The notes under the pieces are model-generated. The model saw only the letters and a program-made list of their open reading frames with translations. It was not told the origin of the DNA and made no database searches. A stretch of DNA of 64,000 bases from NCBI GenBank assembly GCA_020636075.1, contig JACJYO010000010.1, forward strand, positions 124,001 through 188,000, in the 5' to 3' direction. The position numbers and the translations under genes were made by a program. This document shows positions 7,329 through 16,901 of this stretch, in pieces; positions within the stretch are counted from its first letter, which is position 1, and the number at the start of each line of letters is the position of its first letter. The stretch is from Lewinellaceae bacterium (GTDB lineage Bacteria; Bacteroidota; Bacteroidia; Chitinophagales; Saprospiraceae).

Positions 7329-10300
7329 ATGCGCCTCCGCCTGCTCCCGCTTTTTGCCCTGTTGTTGTTTTTTCACCCGCTTTCTGCCCAGAAATACCGC
7401 GAAATGATCGAAGCCGGTACCTTCACCCTCGACGAAATTCGCCAGGAGGCCGAAGCCTATTTTCAAAGTATTGGCACCGGCCGCGGCACCGGTTACAAAC
7501 CGTACAAACGCTGGGAATACGTCGCCCAAATGGAACTGGATGCTTCCGGCGTCAAAATCCCCAATTTCGATCTGGCCCAACACGCCCGCAACTACCGTCG
7601 CGCCGAACGCCAGCGCCTGGCTGAATCGAGCGCCTTTGCCGGCGACTGGAAACAACTTGGCCCCACCTATAAAAACGCCACGTCTGGCTGGAATCCCGGT
7701 GTTGGCCGCGTCACATCTATCGGAATCGATGCCACCAACAAACTCCACCTCATCATTGGTAGCCCGACCGGCGGTGTTTGGAAAACTCTGGACGGCGGCC
7801 AAAACTGGACCCCCCTGACCGACGATTATTCCACGGTGGATGTGTATGCCCTCGAAATTTCACCCTACAACAGCAACCACTACCTCTGGGGCAGTACCTC
7901 AGGCCGTATTTACCGCTCTACCGACGGTGGGGCCACCTGGACGACCACGGGCAATGTTTCCGGTAGCGGTCGTGTCAGCCGCATCCAGTTTCATCCCACC
8001 AATTCCAATATTGTGTACGCCGTATCCGAATCCAGTGGCTTGTACCGCTCTACCAACGGCGGCGCCAACTGGACCGCCGTGTCCGGCGCCAGCGGTACTT
8101 CCGGCTACGACGTTGAATTCAAACCCGGCGACCCAAACACCATCTATTTTTCCGGCAGGAACGTGTACCGCTCCACCAACGGCGGCACGTCGTTTTCCCA
8201 AATCAGCGGTTTTGGCACATCCAGCAACAATTACAAAATGATGGGCGTGTCGCCCGCCAATCCCAACGTGGTGTACGTGCTGGAATCCAACGGCGGACGG
8301 TTCGGCGCGTTTTACAAATCCACCAACAGCGGCGCCTCATTTACCAAACTGATCGACGGCGACGACATCAACTTCTTTGGCTATAGCGCTACCGGCGACG
8401 ACGACCGGGGGCAGGCGCCCCGCGATATGGACGTAGCGGTGCGTCTGTCCAATGCCGATGAAGTGCACATTGCTGGTATTCACACCTGGAAATCCCTCGA
8501 CGGCGGCCAGTCGTTTTTCCTGACCTCGTACTGGGTGCCCAGTACTGCCGCCTCGCTCGGCGTGGGTTATAACCACGCGGATGTGGACATTCTGAAGTTT
8601 TCGGGCGACACGCTGTATGTGGGCACCGACGGTGGTTTTTATCGCAGCACCGATGGCGCCGCCTCTTTTGACGATCTGTCAACAGGGCTCTGTATTCGGG
8701 AGTTTTACAAAATCGGGGTTTCTAAAACAAACCCCAACGTCGTATCGGGTGGCGCACAGGACAACGGTACCAGTGTTATGCGCACCGCCAACCGGACCTG
8801 GGTCGACTGGCTCGGCGCCGATGGTATGGAAACCTTTGTGGACTGGAGCAATGCCAACAACCTCTACGGCACGTCCCAAAATGGCTCCATGTACCGCTCC
8901 ACCAACCAGGGGAATACCCGTTCCAATATCTCCAAACCACCAGATGTGGAAGACGGCGCCTGGATCACACCATTCGAACAGGATCCTCAGGTGGCGAACA
9001 TCATTTATGCCGCTTTCGCAGACGTCTGGCGCAGTACCAATAATGGTAGCAGTTGGACCAAAATTTCCAATTTCGACAACGGAAATTTTAACCATATGAA
9101 ACTGGCGCCTTCCGATAATCAGCGCATCTATGTGGCTCGCGGATCATCCTTGTTCACTACAGCTAACGGTGGCGGCACCTGGACAACTATTGCATCTGCC
9201 TGGGGTGGAAGCACCATCAATTTCATTGCCGTGCATCCACAAAACCCGCAACGCTTGCTGATCGTCACTGCATCGGCGGTATACCACTCCACGAACGCCG
9301 GCAGTAGTTGGACGAATATCGGCGGCGGCTTACCTTCTGGCACCAAATATTGCGCAGTGTGGGAAGACAAGGGAAAAAACGGCATCTACGTTGGCGGTTT
9401 CGGCTTTGTGGCCTACACCAACGACGATCTCGGCGGCCAATGGACCGGCTTCTTCGACGGGTTGCCCAATGCGCGGGTGTACGAATTGGAAATCAACTAT
9501 TTGTCCAACACCATTTTTGCAGGTACGTACGGCCGCGGCCTCTGGGAGTCGCCGCTCTTCCTGCTTACGCCACCGGAGGTTGCCTTTGAGGCCGATCGCC
9601 AGTTGGGTTGCCGGTCGATTACCGTACAATTCACGGATAAATCGGATAACAACCCCAACGCCTGGAACTGGACGTTTGACGGCGGCACACCTGCCACGTC
9701 TACCGAACAAAACCCGGTGGTAACCTTCAACGGGGTCGGCACGTACACAGTCCAGTTGACCGCTTCCAACCATGCCGGCGCCAATTCCTATGAAGCGGTG
9801 GATTATATCGTTGTAGAAGACCCTGCGGAACCTGTGGTAACACCGGCCGAGCGTTGCGGTCCCGGGGAAGTGTCGCTGCAAGCAACGGGCGGCCCGGGCG
9901 AACAAATCCGCTGGTATACCGCAGCCGCAGACATTGATCCATTACACATCGGTGAATTGTTCACTACCAATGTTTCCCAAACAACGTCATTTTATGCGGC
10001 GGCCGGAACAGGTACCATTCTATTGGAACACGTAGGGCCGGCCTCCAATGCCATTGGAAACGGCGGCGCCCATATTGGCAATTTCTTCCTGATTTTTGAT
10101 GCTGAAAAATCGTTTCGACTGAAGTCGGCAAAAGTGTACGCTACCGGGGCGGCAAACCGGACGTTCCAGCTGCGCGATGCGGCGGGAACTGTTTTGCTGG
10201 AAAAAACCATTTTTGTCGAAGACGGTGAAAGCCGCGTAGACCTGGACATGGATATTCCTGTCGGCACCGACCTTCAAATCGGCTGCCCAACACCGGCAGA

Positions 10301-13028
10301 CCTCTATCGCAACAACTCGGGCGTGAACTACCCGTACGCCATACCCGGACTGATGGAAATAAAATCCTCCACTGCCGGACCGGATTATTACTACTACCTG
10401 TACGATATCGAGGTGGAACACGGCGAATTGTGTGAAAGCGACCGTGTAGCCGTATCTGCAACCATAAATTTGCTGCCCGATGTACCTGTCGTGTCTGCTG
10501 ATGGTTCTACTACACTTTGCCCCGGCGAGTCGGTCGTGCTGACGGCGGAAAACATTTGCTCCGGTTGTACAGTCCTTTGGTCGAACGGCGAAACCACGCC
10601 CGCAATCACGGTTTCCGATGGGGGCATTTACACGGCCATGGTCGGCAATGTCTGCGGCGACAGCCCGGCCTCCGAAATCATAGAGGTGGCTGCCAATGCC
10701 TTGCCCGAGGCGCCGGTACTTTCGGCCTCAGGAAACACCTTGTTGTGTCCCGGTGAGTCAGTCGTGCTGACCGTTGAAAATTTGTGTTCGGGCTGTACGG
10801 TGGAGTGGTCGAACGATGAAACCACGCCCGAAATCAGCGTTTCCACCCAAGGCGCCTATTCCGCCACAGTCAGTAATGCCTGCGGCTCCGGCCCGGTCTC
10901 CGAAATCGTTGCCATCGGCACCACAATTCCACCGGCTGCAGCCGAAATTTCGGCCATGGGAAATACCCTGCTGTGCCCGGGTGAATCGGTCTTGCTCCTG
11001 GCGGAAAACATTTGCGCCGGCTGCTCCATCCTTTGGTCAAACGGCGAAACCACACCTGAAATCAGCGTTTCCACCGCAGGCAACTACACCGCCGTGGTGA
11101 GCAATAACACCGGCAGCCATTGCAGTGAAAGCCTTCCCTCCAATGCAATTGCGGTTGCTGCGTTGCAAGCTCCCGATGCTCCTGCGGTTGTGGCTGCTGG
11201 CCAAACCTCCCTTTGCAATGGCGAATCCGTTGTGCTATCCGTTGCCAACCTGTGTGCCGGTTGTACCGTGCTTTGGTCGAACGACGAAACCACGCCCGAG
11301 ATCACCGTATCCACAGCCGGTATGTACAGTGCCATTGTCGGTAACAGCTGTGGGCAAAGCCCTGCATCCACAGCCATCGAAGTGACCATCGGTATGGCGC
11401 CCAATGCGCCGGTGCTCAGCGCTACGGCCACCGTGCTTTGCCCGGGCCAGTCGGCGGTGCTGACGGCCGGCAATGTATGCGCCGGCTGTTCTGTCCAGTG
11501 GTCAAATGGCGCAACCACGCCTGCCATCACCGTTTCTTCGGCAGGCGCCTACACGGCAACGGTGCACAACGATTGTGGTGACAGCCCGGTTTCCGAACCG
11601 GTCAGTTTTTATACTGAAACCCTGCCCGACGCGCCGGTGCTTTCGGCATCGGGAAGCACCTTGCTATGCCCCGGTGATTCGGTCGTACTGATGGCTGAAA
11701 GCAGTTGTTCCGGCTGTTCAATCAGCTGGTCGAATGGCGCAACTGGTCCCGAAATCGCGGTTTTCACTAGTGGCCTCTTCACGGCCATGGTCGGGAACGT
11801 CTGCGGTGACAGTCCGGTTTCAGGAGCCATTACCGTTTCCACTGAAACCCTGCCCGAAACGCCGGTAGTTTCGGCATCGGGTAACAGCTTGCTTTGCCCC
11901 GGCGAGTCTGTTGTGTTGACAGTGGAAAATGTTTGCGCCAACTGCTCCGTCCTTTGGTCGAACGGCGAAACTACGCCCGCGATCGAGGTGTTTGCCGAAG
12001 GCGCTTATACTGCTACGGTGCAAAATGTCTGCGGTGAAAGTCCGGTTTCCGAAGCAATCAATATTACCACCGGCATCCTTCCTGAAGCGCCGGTACTTTC
12101 GGCATCTGCCAGTACCACGTTGTGTCCCGGTGAGTCGGTAGTGCTGACGGCTGAAAACATTTGCTCTGGCTGTACTATCCTCTGGTCGACCGGCGAAACG
12201 ACGGCCGACATCACTGTTTCAACGGCAGGTGAATACACGGCTACGGTTGGGAACGCCTGCGGCGATAGCCCGGTTTCTGAATCCATCAGTGTTTTAACCA
12301 ATACGCTGCCGGATGCGCCTGTGGTTTCGGCTTCGGGTGCTACAGCCCTTTGCCCCGGCGAATCGGTGGTGTTGACGGCAGGAAGCATATGCGCCGGTTG
12401 TACCGTGCTGTGGTCGAATGGCGAAACTACGTCTGACATTACCGTCAGCGGGGAAGGAGCCTACACTGCAAATTTCATCAATAATTGCGGCGCCGGGCCG
12501 GCATCTGAATCGGTGAACGTCACGGTGTACCCACCCTTCGAGCCCGTGGTCCAGGTGCTTGATCTGTGCCACCTTTCAGCGCCGCCAGGCAGCAATTACC
12601 AGTGGTACCTGAACGGCGACACCATCCCCGGCGCCAATGCGCAGTTTTGGACGGCGGCTACCGGAGGTCAGTATGCTGTTTCAATGGACAGCCCCGAAGG
12701 CTGCTCCGGTATTTCCGGCGAGATTTCAGCGGAAGCTTGCGCCAGCAGTACGGCGAATCTGGCCGGAATACTTTCGGCGAAATTGTATCCCAACCCGGCT
12801 GTTGACCGGATATTTTGGGAAATACAAACGCAGGAGGCCGTTCAGGTCCGGATCGAGTTGTACAGTGCCGATGGACGGTTTGTGGCAACACTCCACCAGG
12901 GTGAAATTTTGCCCGGCGGGCAAACGCTGGACATCGCGCTGCCGGAACTGCCCACTGCTGTGTACCGCTACCGCCTGGTTACGGAACTTGGTGTTGCGCA
13001 GGGGAACCTTGTGGTATTGCGGCGGTAA
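7329..13028 (+). CDS. Giant secreted beta-propeller protein with PKD and nine Ig-like repeats, T9SS sorted
   Basis: 1,899 residues. Signal peptide at 1-21 (MRLRLLPLFALLLFFHPLSAQ). Residues about 110-740 hold many sortilin/BNR-type blades with the recurring STDGGATW/STNGGANW signature, as in VPS10/exo-xyloglucanase-like propellers. A PKD domain follows (about 745-835, TFDGGTPATSTEQNP), then an Ig-like segment (840-1045), nine near-identical 76-residue Cys-containing repeats (1049-1736), and a C-terminal T9SS type A sorting domain (KLYPNPAVDRI to the end). Expected on the cell surface or released. Function unknown: propeller resemblance could mean glycan hydrolysis or binding, but no catalytic residues can be assigned. 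Confidence 0.9.
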   Translation: MRLRLLPLFALLLFFHPLSAQKYREMIEAGTFTLDEIRQEAEAYFQSIGTGRGTGYKPYKRWEYVAQMELDASGVKIPNFDLAQHARNYRRAERQRLAESSAFAGDWKQLGPTYKNATSGWNPGVGRVTSIGIDATNKLHLIIGSPTGGVWKTLDGGQNWTPLTDDYSTVDVYALEISPYNSNHYLWGSTSGRIYRSTDGGATWTTTGNVSGSGRVSRIQFHPTNSNIVYAVSESSGLYRSTNGGANWTAVSGASGTSGYDVEFKPGDPNTIYFSGRNVYRSTNGGTSFSQISGFGTSSNNYKMMGVSPANPNVVYVLESNGGRFGAFYKSTNSGASFTKLIDGDDINFFGYSATGDDDRGQAPRDMDVAVRLSNADEVHIAGIHTWKSLDGGQSFFLTSYWVPSTAASLGVGYNHADVDILKFSGDTLYVGTDGGFYRSTDGAASFDDLSTGLCIREFYKIGVSKTNPNVVSGGAQDNGTSVMRTANRTWVDWLGADGMETFVDWSNANNLYGTSQNGSMYRSTNQGNTRSNISKPPDVEDGAWITPFEQDPQVANIIYAAFADVWRSTNNGSSWTKISNFDNGNFNHMKLAPSDNQRIYVARGSSLFTTANGGGTWTTIASAWGGSTINFIAVHPQNPQRLLIVTASAVYHSTNAGSSWTNIGGGLPSGTKYCAVWEDKGKNGIYVGGFGFVAYTNDDLGGQWTGFFDGLPNARVYELEINYLSNTIFAGTYGRGLWESPLFLLTPPEVAFEADRQLGCRSITVQFTDKSDNNPNAWNWTFDGGTPATSTEQNPVVTFNGVGTYTVQLTASNHAGANSYEAVDYIVVEDPAEPVVTPAERCGPGEVSLQATGGPGEQIRWYTAAADIDPLHIGELFTTNVSQTTSFYAAAGTGTILLEHVGPASNAIGNGGAHIGNFFLIFDAEKSFRLKSAKVYATGAANRTFQLRDAAGTVLLEKTIFVEDGESRVDLDMDIPVGTDLQIGCPTPADLYRNNSGVNYPYAIPGLMEIKSSTAGPDYYYYLYDIEVEHGELCESDRVAVSATINLLPDVPVVSADGSTTLCPGESVVLTAENICSGCTVLWSNGETTPAITVSDGGIYTAMVGNVCGDSPASEIIEVAANALPEAPVLSASGNTLLCPGESVVLTVENLCSGCTVEWSNDETTPEISVSTQGAYSATVSNACGSGPVSEIVAIGTTIPPAAAEISAMGNTLLCPGESVLLLAENICAGCSILWSNGETTPEISVSTAGNYTAVVSNNTGSHCSESLPSNAIAVAALQAPDAPAVVAAGQTSLCNGESVVLSVANLCAGCTVLWSNDETTPEITVSTAGMYSAIVGNSCGQSPASTAIEVTIGMAPNAPVLSATATVLCPGQSAVLTAGNVCAGCSVQWSNGATTPAITVSSAGAYTATVHNDCGDSPVSEPVSFYTETLPDAPVLSASGSTLLCPGDSVVLMAESSCSGCSISWSNGATGPEIAVFTSGLFTAMVGNVCGDSPVSGAITVSTETLPETPVVSASGNSLLCPGESVVLTVENVCANCSVLWSNGETTPAIEVFAEGAYTATVQNVCGESPVSEAINITTGILPEAPVLSASASTTLCPGESVVLTAENICSGCTILWSTGETTADITVSTAGEYTATVGNACGDSPVSESISVLTNTLPDAPVVSASGATALCPGESVVLTAGSICAGCTVLWSNGETTSDITVSGEGAYTANFINNCGAGPASESVNVTVYPPFEPVVQVLDLCHLSAPPGSNYQWYLNGDTIPGANAQFWTAATGGQYAVSMDSPEGCSGISGEISAEACASSTANLAGILSAKLYPNPAVDRIFWEIQTQEAVQVRIELYSADGRFVATLHQGEILPGGQTLDIALPELPTAVYRYRLVTELGVAQGNLVVLRR
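10473..12536 (+). repeat. Nine tandem 76-residue Ig-like repeats inside the propeller protein
   Basis: Each repeat runs LPxAPVLSASGxTLLCPG, ESVVLTAENxCxGCTVLW, SNGETTPxITVSxxG, YTAxVxNxCGxSPVSE. Cysteines recur at LCPG, the CxxC pair and the NxCG turn in most copies. Repeats 3, 5 and 6 are the most diverged. Confidence 0.85.
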
Positions 13029-13044
13029 TGGGAATATGCGGTGT

Positions 13045-13337
13045 CCGGTATTCACCACGGAGGCACGGAGCGCACGGAGGTGTCTTTACTCGTCCTACGG
13101 CTTCTTCGGTTTCACATAGAAGACAGATGATATTGGTCAGACGACTTGGAGTCGTCAGACCAATACGCGCGGTCCGACGACTCCAAGTCGTCTGACCGCT
13201 AACTCATTTATCGAATTACTCTGTGAAACCGTACGAGTCGTAGGAGTGCCCGCATAACCTAACAAACGAGGCATGGAGCGCACGGAGAAGCCCTTCGCAA
13301 GAGCCTAAAACTCCGTGTCCTCCATGCCTCCGTGGTG
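13045..13337. repeat. Nested convergent-gene inverted repeat with two internal palindromes
   Basis: Outer arms CACCACGGAGGCACGGAG (about 13052-13080) and the complementary CTCCATGCCTCCGTGGTG near 13320-13337. An inner pair carries TCGTCCTACGG (13090) and its complement at 13222-13245. Two central palindromes: GACGACT-TGG-AGTCGTC (13140-13156) and GACGACT-CCA-AGTCGTC (13176-13192), each extended to about 14-16 bp stems with one mismatch. The 314-bp spacer between the 3' ends of two convergent genes holds nothing else. Confidence 0.75.
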
Positions 13338-13342
13338 AAAAT

Positions 13343-14248
13343 TTAAAACTTAAAGCCGTTCAAAAAGTCCCGCACCGGCATGCGCCGTTTTCCCTCCAAT
13401 TGGAGTTCAAGCACTTCGACAAAACCGTCGGCGGTGCTTATTCGCAGAAAATTTTTTCCATCGGAAACATAGGTGCCGGGCGCGGGAAGATTTGCGTTGG
13501 CCGGCATTTTTTCCGTGCGGGTAATTTTCAACGTTTTGCCGTCCAGCATTGTCCAGGCGCCGGGGTAGGGGCTTAAACCGCGGATGAAGTCGTGTACCTG
13601 GGCGGTGGACTGGTTAAAATCGATCGCACAGGTTTCTTTGAAAATCTTAGGTGCATGCGTGGCCTCCACGTCGGCTTGCGGTTGGGGTTGTACTGTGCCC
13701 TTTTCGATGGCTTGCACGGTGCGGAGCACCAGTTGAGCGCCGGCAAGCATCATGCGATCGTGGAGTTCGCCGGCAGTTTCATTTTCGCCGATAGGCAGTT
13801 TTTCCTGAAAAAGCATATCGCCGGTGTCGATCTCATGCTGGAGCAAAAAAGTAGTCAGGCCGGTTTCTTTTTCGCCCCGAATGATCGCCCAGTTGATCGG
13901 CGCTGCACCGCGGTACTTCGGGAGCAGGGAGCCGTGCAGGTTGAGCGTGCCCATCGGCGGCATATCCCAAACCACTTCGGGCAGCATCCGGAAAGCAACG
14001 ACAACCTGAAGGTCGGCCCGGCAGGCCCGCAACTGGTCCAAAAATTCGGGGTTTTTCAGCCTGGGTGGTTGCAGAACTTCCAGCCCCCTGCTCAGCGCAA
14101 ATTTTTTCACTGCCGATTCCTGCAAGCCGTGCCGCCCGCCGGGTTTGTCGGGCGCGGTGATGACCGCAGGGATGGTGTAGCCGTGGTCAAGCAATATTTC
14201 CAGGGATGGCACGGCAAATTCCGGCGTGCCCATAAAAACGATTCGCAT
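13343..14248 (-). CDS. fmt: Methionyl-tRNA formyltransferase
   Basis: 301 residues, normal length. It formylates initiator Met-tRNA using 10-formyltetrahydrofolate. Visible: N-terminal MRIVFMGTPEFAVPSLE, the catalytic NLHGSLLPKYRGAAPINW stretch (about residue 103), and HEIDTGDML (about 138). The C-terminal OB-like domain ends with FLNGFKF. Its 5' end is divergent from the OmpA-like gene. On the minus strand a GAAGTTTG sequence (one mismatch from TAnnTTTG) ends 4 nt before the ATG. Confidence 0.96.
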   Translation of the reverse strand: MRIVFMGTPEFAVPSLEILLDHGYTIPAVITAPDKPGGRHGLQESAVKKFALSRGLEVLQPPRLKNPEFLDQLRACRADLQVVVAFRMLPEVVWDMPPMGTLNLHGSLLPKYRGAAPINWAIIRGEKETGLTTFLLQHEIDTGDMLFQEKLPIGENETAGELHDRMMLAGAQLVLRTVQAIEKGTVQPQPQADVEATHAPKIFKETCAIDFNQSTAQVHDFIRGLSPYPGAWTMLDGKTLKITRTEKMPANANLPAPGTYVSDGKNFLRISTADGFVEVLELQLEGKRRMPVRDFLNGFKF

Positions 14249-14293
14249 GGCGCAAACTTCCGCAAAATCGCAGAGACTGTTTGTTTATTCCAC

Positions 14294-14301
14294 TACTTTT
14301 G
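14294..14301 (+). promoter_or_regulatory. Putative -7 promoter box (TACTTTTG) of the OmpA-like gene
   Basis: Exact TAnnTTTG match, 26 nt upstream of the chosen ATG at 14328. It argues against using the in-frame start at 14226, which would overlap fmt. Confidence 0.5.
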
Positions 14302-14327
14302 CGACCTGTTTTTGTGCCCAAACGCTG

Positions 14328-15278
14328 ATGGTGATGCTTGTACTCCGATATTTTTTTTACACCGTTTTTTTCTTGTCCCCCATTTTTTTGACTGCCCAAT
14401 CAGGTTCCCTGCGGGTTATCCTTTCCGAGGTTGAATTTGCTGCGAATAAAACCAGTATGAATACTGCTGGTCGACAGGAGTTGGACGAAGTAGCTGCGCT
14501 GCTGAAAGCAACGCCGGCTATAACCGCCGAAATTGGTGCGCACACCGATGCCAGCGGCAGCGCATCTTACAATTTGAAACTCTCCCGAAATCGCGCTACG
14601 GCCGTACGATCTTACCTCATTAGCAAAGGGATCACTGCCAGTCGATTGACTGCACGGGGCTATGGCGAAACCAAGCCCCTCAACCGCTGCGGTCGGGGCG
14701 CGCGTTGTTCGGATGCTGAGAAACGAAAAAATCGCCGTGTGGAACTGTTCCTGCGCAATATGCCGGCCGATTCCCTGACCCGCGTGCCCTGGATGGCTCT
14801 GGGTGGCCTGGCGCCCAAAAAGCCAGTGGTTGATCCTGAAGTGCCGAAGGTGAAACCAACGGTGTCGCCCGGTGCACCGGCACAGCCTGCTGCCGGCAGC
14901 GCCCCGGCATCGGCTAAGCCAGCGGCGGGACGTAGCACTGCCCAGGGAGATTATTTTCCTGAACTAAGCGAGGCCAAGGCAGTGGCGAAGGCCGACGGAA
15001 ACCAACCTGTTGCCCAGCCACTTCCGCGCACTTTCACCGGCTATTCCATCGAAATTTCCTGTGTTGGGAAACCCCTGGCTGCCGGTGCGGAATTGCTGCG
15101 CGTGCACAATCCCGTTTATATGCGCCAGGATGCCGACATGCAATACTGCTACTTTGCGGGCGCGTTTTTTACCTTGCCGGAAGCGCAGCAGTTTTTTCAA
15201 AAAAATCTTGCGCCGAAGTTGCCGAATGCCCGGATCGTGGCATTTTCCAACGGTGTCAAAAAATATTTGAACGATTAA
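14328..15278 (+). CDS. OmpA-family protein with C-terminal SPOR-like region
   Basis: 316 residues from the ATG at 14328 (a second ATG at 14334 is equally possible). A signal peptide (MLVLRYFFYTVFFLSPIFLTAQ) is followed by an OmpA/MotB peptidoglycan-binding domain at about residues 25-145, with GAHTDASGSASYNLKLSRNR, RGYGETKPLNRC and NRRVELF. A Pro/Ala-rich linker follows. The last 80 residues (FTGYSIEIS... to KKYLND) resemble a SPOR-type fold with YCYFAGAFFTLPEAQQF. Expected to tether the outer membrane to the cell wall. Its stop is 12 nt before the next gene, so the two are probably co-transcribed. Confidence 0.85.
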   Translation: MVMLVLRYFFYTVFFLSPIFLTAQSGSLRVILSEVEFAANKTSMNTAGRQELDEVAALLKATPAITAEIGAHTDASGSASYNLKLSRNRATAVRSYLISKGITASRLTARGYGETKPLNRCGRGARCSDAEKRKNRRVELFLRNMPADSLTRVPWMALGGLAPKKPVVDPEVPKVKPTVSPGAPAQPAAGSAPASAKPAAGRSTAQGDYFPELSEAKAVAKADGNQPVAQPLPRTFTGYSIEISCVGKPLAAGAELLRVHNPVYMRQDADMQYCYFAGAFFTLPEAQQFFQKNLAPKLPNARIVAFSNGVKKYLND

Positions 15279-15290
15279 CGCAACGCGCAA

Positions 15291-16121
15291 ATGGAAAACC
15301 TGACCTGGAAAAATGCACGGGGTTTGCAGATTTATGCCTGGCATTGGCAAGTGCCAAATCCTGTTGCAGTGATTACCCTGGTGCATGGCATGGGGGAACA
15401 TATTGGTCGTTATACCCATCTGGCGCAGTGGTTCAACCGGAATGGCGTAGCGGTACTCGGCTACGACCATCAGGGCTATGGTCAAAGCGGAGGCAAGCGT
15501 GGGCATGCAAGAAGCCTGGAGGTTTTGCTGGACGACATGGAACAAGCCCTGGATGAAACCCGGAAACACTATCCGGACGTGCCGCATTTTTTGTACGGCC
15601 ACTCGCTCGGCGGGAATTTGGTGTTGAACCTCCTGTTCCGGCGGAAACCTGCGCTTTCCGGCGTGATCGCCACGGCGCCCTGGATCCGGCTGGCATTTCC
15701 GGCGCCATTGCTGAAAGTGATCGCAGGGCGCGTACTACATCACTTTTTACCAACCCTGCGTCTGCCTAATGGTCTGGCAGTGCATTTCCTGTCGCACGAC
15801 CCGGCAGTGGTGGAGGCTTACCAAAAGGACCCGCTGGTGCACGACCAACTCAGTCTGGCCGCGGGGATACAACTGCTGGACGCTTCCATCTGGCTGGATA
15901 AATATGCCGGCGAAACCCCGCTGCCGCTGCTGCTCCAACACGGCGGCGATGACAAACTGACTTCCGCCCAGGCAACCCGCGATATGGCTGAACGCCTGCA
16001 TGGTCCGGTAACCCACAAGGAATGGCCAGGGCTTTACCACGAAATTCATAACGAGCCGGAGCAAGAGGTGGTGTTTGCCTTTACGCTGGATTGGATGCGT
16101 AGCGTTGCAAATTTTAAATAG
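15291..16121 (+). CDS. Alpha/beta hydrolase, monoacylglycerol lipase-like
   Basis: 276 residues. Visible: oxyanion region LVHGMGEHIGRY, nucleophile elbow GHSLGGNLVLN (Ser at about 104), acid in HGGDDKLTS (about 220) and His in GLYHEIHNEPE (about 250). YDHQGYGQSGGKRGH is the signature of the monoglyceride-lipase/lysophospholipase (Hydrolase_4) group. Cytoplasmic, no signal peptide. It lies 12 nt behind the OmpA-like gene, and its 3' end overlaps the convergent SDR gene by 8 nt. Confidence 0.9.
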   Translation: MENLTWKNARGLQIYAWHWQVPNPVAVITLVHGMGEHIGRYTHLAQWFNRNGVAVLGYDHQGYGQSGGKRGHARSLEVLLDDMEQALDETRKHYPDVPHFLYGHSLGGNLVLNLLFRRKPALSGVIATAPWIRLAFPAPLLKVIAGRVLHHFLPTLRLPNGLAVHFLSHDPAVVEAYQKDPLVHDQLSLAAGIQLLDASIWLDKYAGETPLPLLLQHGGDDKLTSAQATRDMAERLHGPVTHKEWPGLYHEIHNEPEQEVVFAFTLDWMRSVANFK

Positions 16122-16761
16122 TTTTTTCCCAAATCCACTGCGCCTTTGGCAATTGGTACAATTCCCAGAACATACCGGCAATCGTATCCGGGTCGAGTTT
16201 GGTGCCCGGCGCTACCATGCCATTCACTGTCACAGTGGAAACCTGGATGCCTGTGGGGGCATATTCCTGGGCCAGGCAATACGCCAGGTTGCGGATACCG
16301 GCTTTGCCTATGCTCAGGGAGACAAGTTCGGGAGGCGCTTTGTGCGCAGAGCCTCCTCCGGTAAAAAAGACGGTGCCTTTGCCGCGCAGTTTCATGGCTG
16401 GTAAAAATGCCTGTGCAGCCAGCAATGCGCCGCCGGTATTGATGGTTATTTCGTGTAAAAACGTGGAATAGGCCAGTAGCGAAGGCGCAGTAGGGTTGTA
16501 TGCGCTGGCATTGTAATGCAGGATATCGAGGTCGGGATGTTCCGCTGCCAGTTGTTGAAGTGCCGCGGTGTACGCCTGCACATTGCCGATGTCGACAGCA
16601 TAACTTTTTGAGGTGATGCCTACTGCCTGAAGCGCTTTTTCAAAGCCGGCGAGTTTTTCGGCATTTCGGGCCATCATCAGGATTTCTGCGCCTTCCGCGC
16701 CAAATCGCTTTGCGAGTGAAAAGCCGATGCCCGGCCCCATACCAATAATTAGCATTTTCAT
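16114..16761 (-). CDS. Short-chain dehydrogenase/reductase-like protein without the usual catalytic Tyr
   Basis: 215 residues. The N-terminal Rossmann motif is MLIIGMGPGIGFSLAKRF, and VVARN-like MMARNAEKL and HYNASAYN follow, so an NAD(P)-binding SDR fold is clear. In the active-site region the expected YxxxK reads LSIGK: the lysine is present but Leu replaces Tyr. The upstream GGGSAHK holds a Ser. The enzyme may be non-catalytic or use another residue. Convergent 8-nt overlap with the hydrolase gene at its 3' end. Confidence 0.82.
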   Translation of the reverse strand: MKMLIIGMGPGIGFSLAKRFGAEGAEILMMARNAEKLAGFEKALQAVGITSKSYAVDIGNVQAYTAALQQLAAEHPDLDILHYNASAYNPTAPSLLAYSTFLHEITINTGGALLAAQAFLPAMKLRGKGTVFFTGGGSAHKAPPELVSLSIGKAGIRNLAYCLAQEYAPTGIQVSTVTVNGMVAPGTKLDPDTIAGMFWELYQLPKAQWIWEKTI

Positions 16762-16767
16762 TCAAAA

Positions 16768-16899
16768 AAGGTTACTGGTTAGAGGGTTACTGGTTAGAGG
16801 GTTACTGGTTTCTGGTTAGCGGGTTTCTGGTTAGAGGGTTAAGCCTCATTCCGAATGGTGAACAACCTTCTAACCTTCTAACCTTCTAACCAGAAACCC
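16768..16899. repeat. Heptad-arm intergenic inverted repeat (GGTTAGA words)
   Basis: Left arm 16768-16842: alternating 7-8-bp words GGTTACT, GGTTAGA, GGTTTCT, GGTTAGC. Core 16843-16863 includes CATTCCGAATG and GGTGAAC (16857-16863). Right arm 16864-16899: complementary words CTTCTAAC repeated and CCAGAAAC. Lies between the SDR start and the ferredoxin stop. Confidence 0.75.
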
Positions 16900-16901
16900 T
16901 A

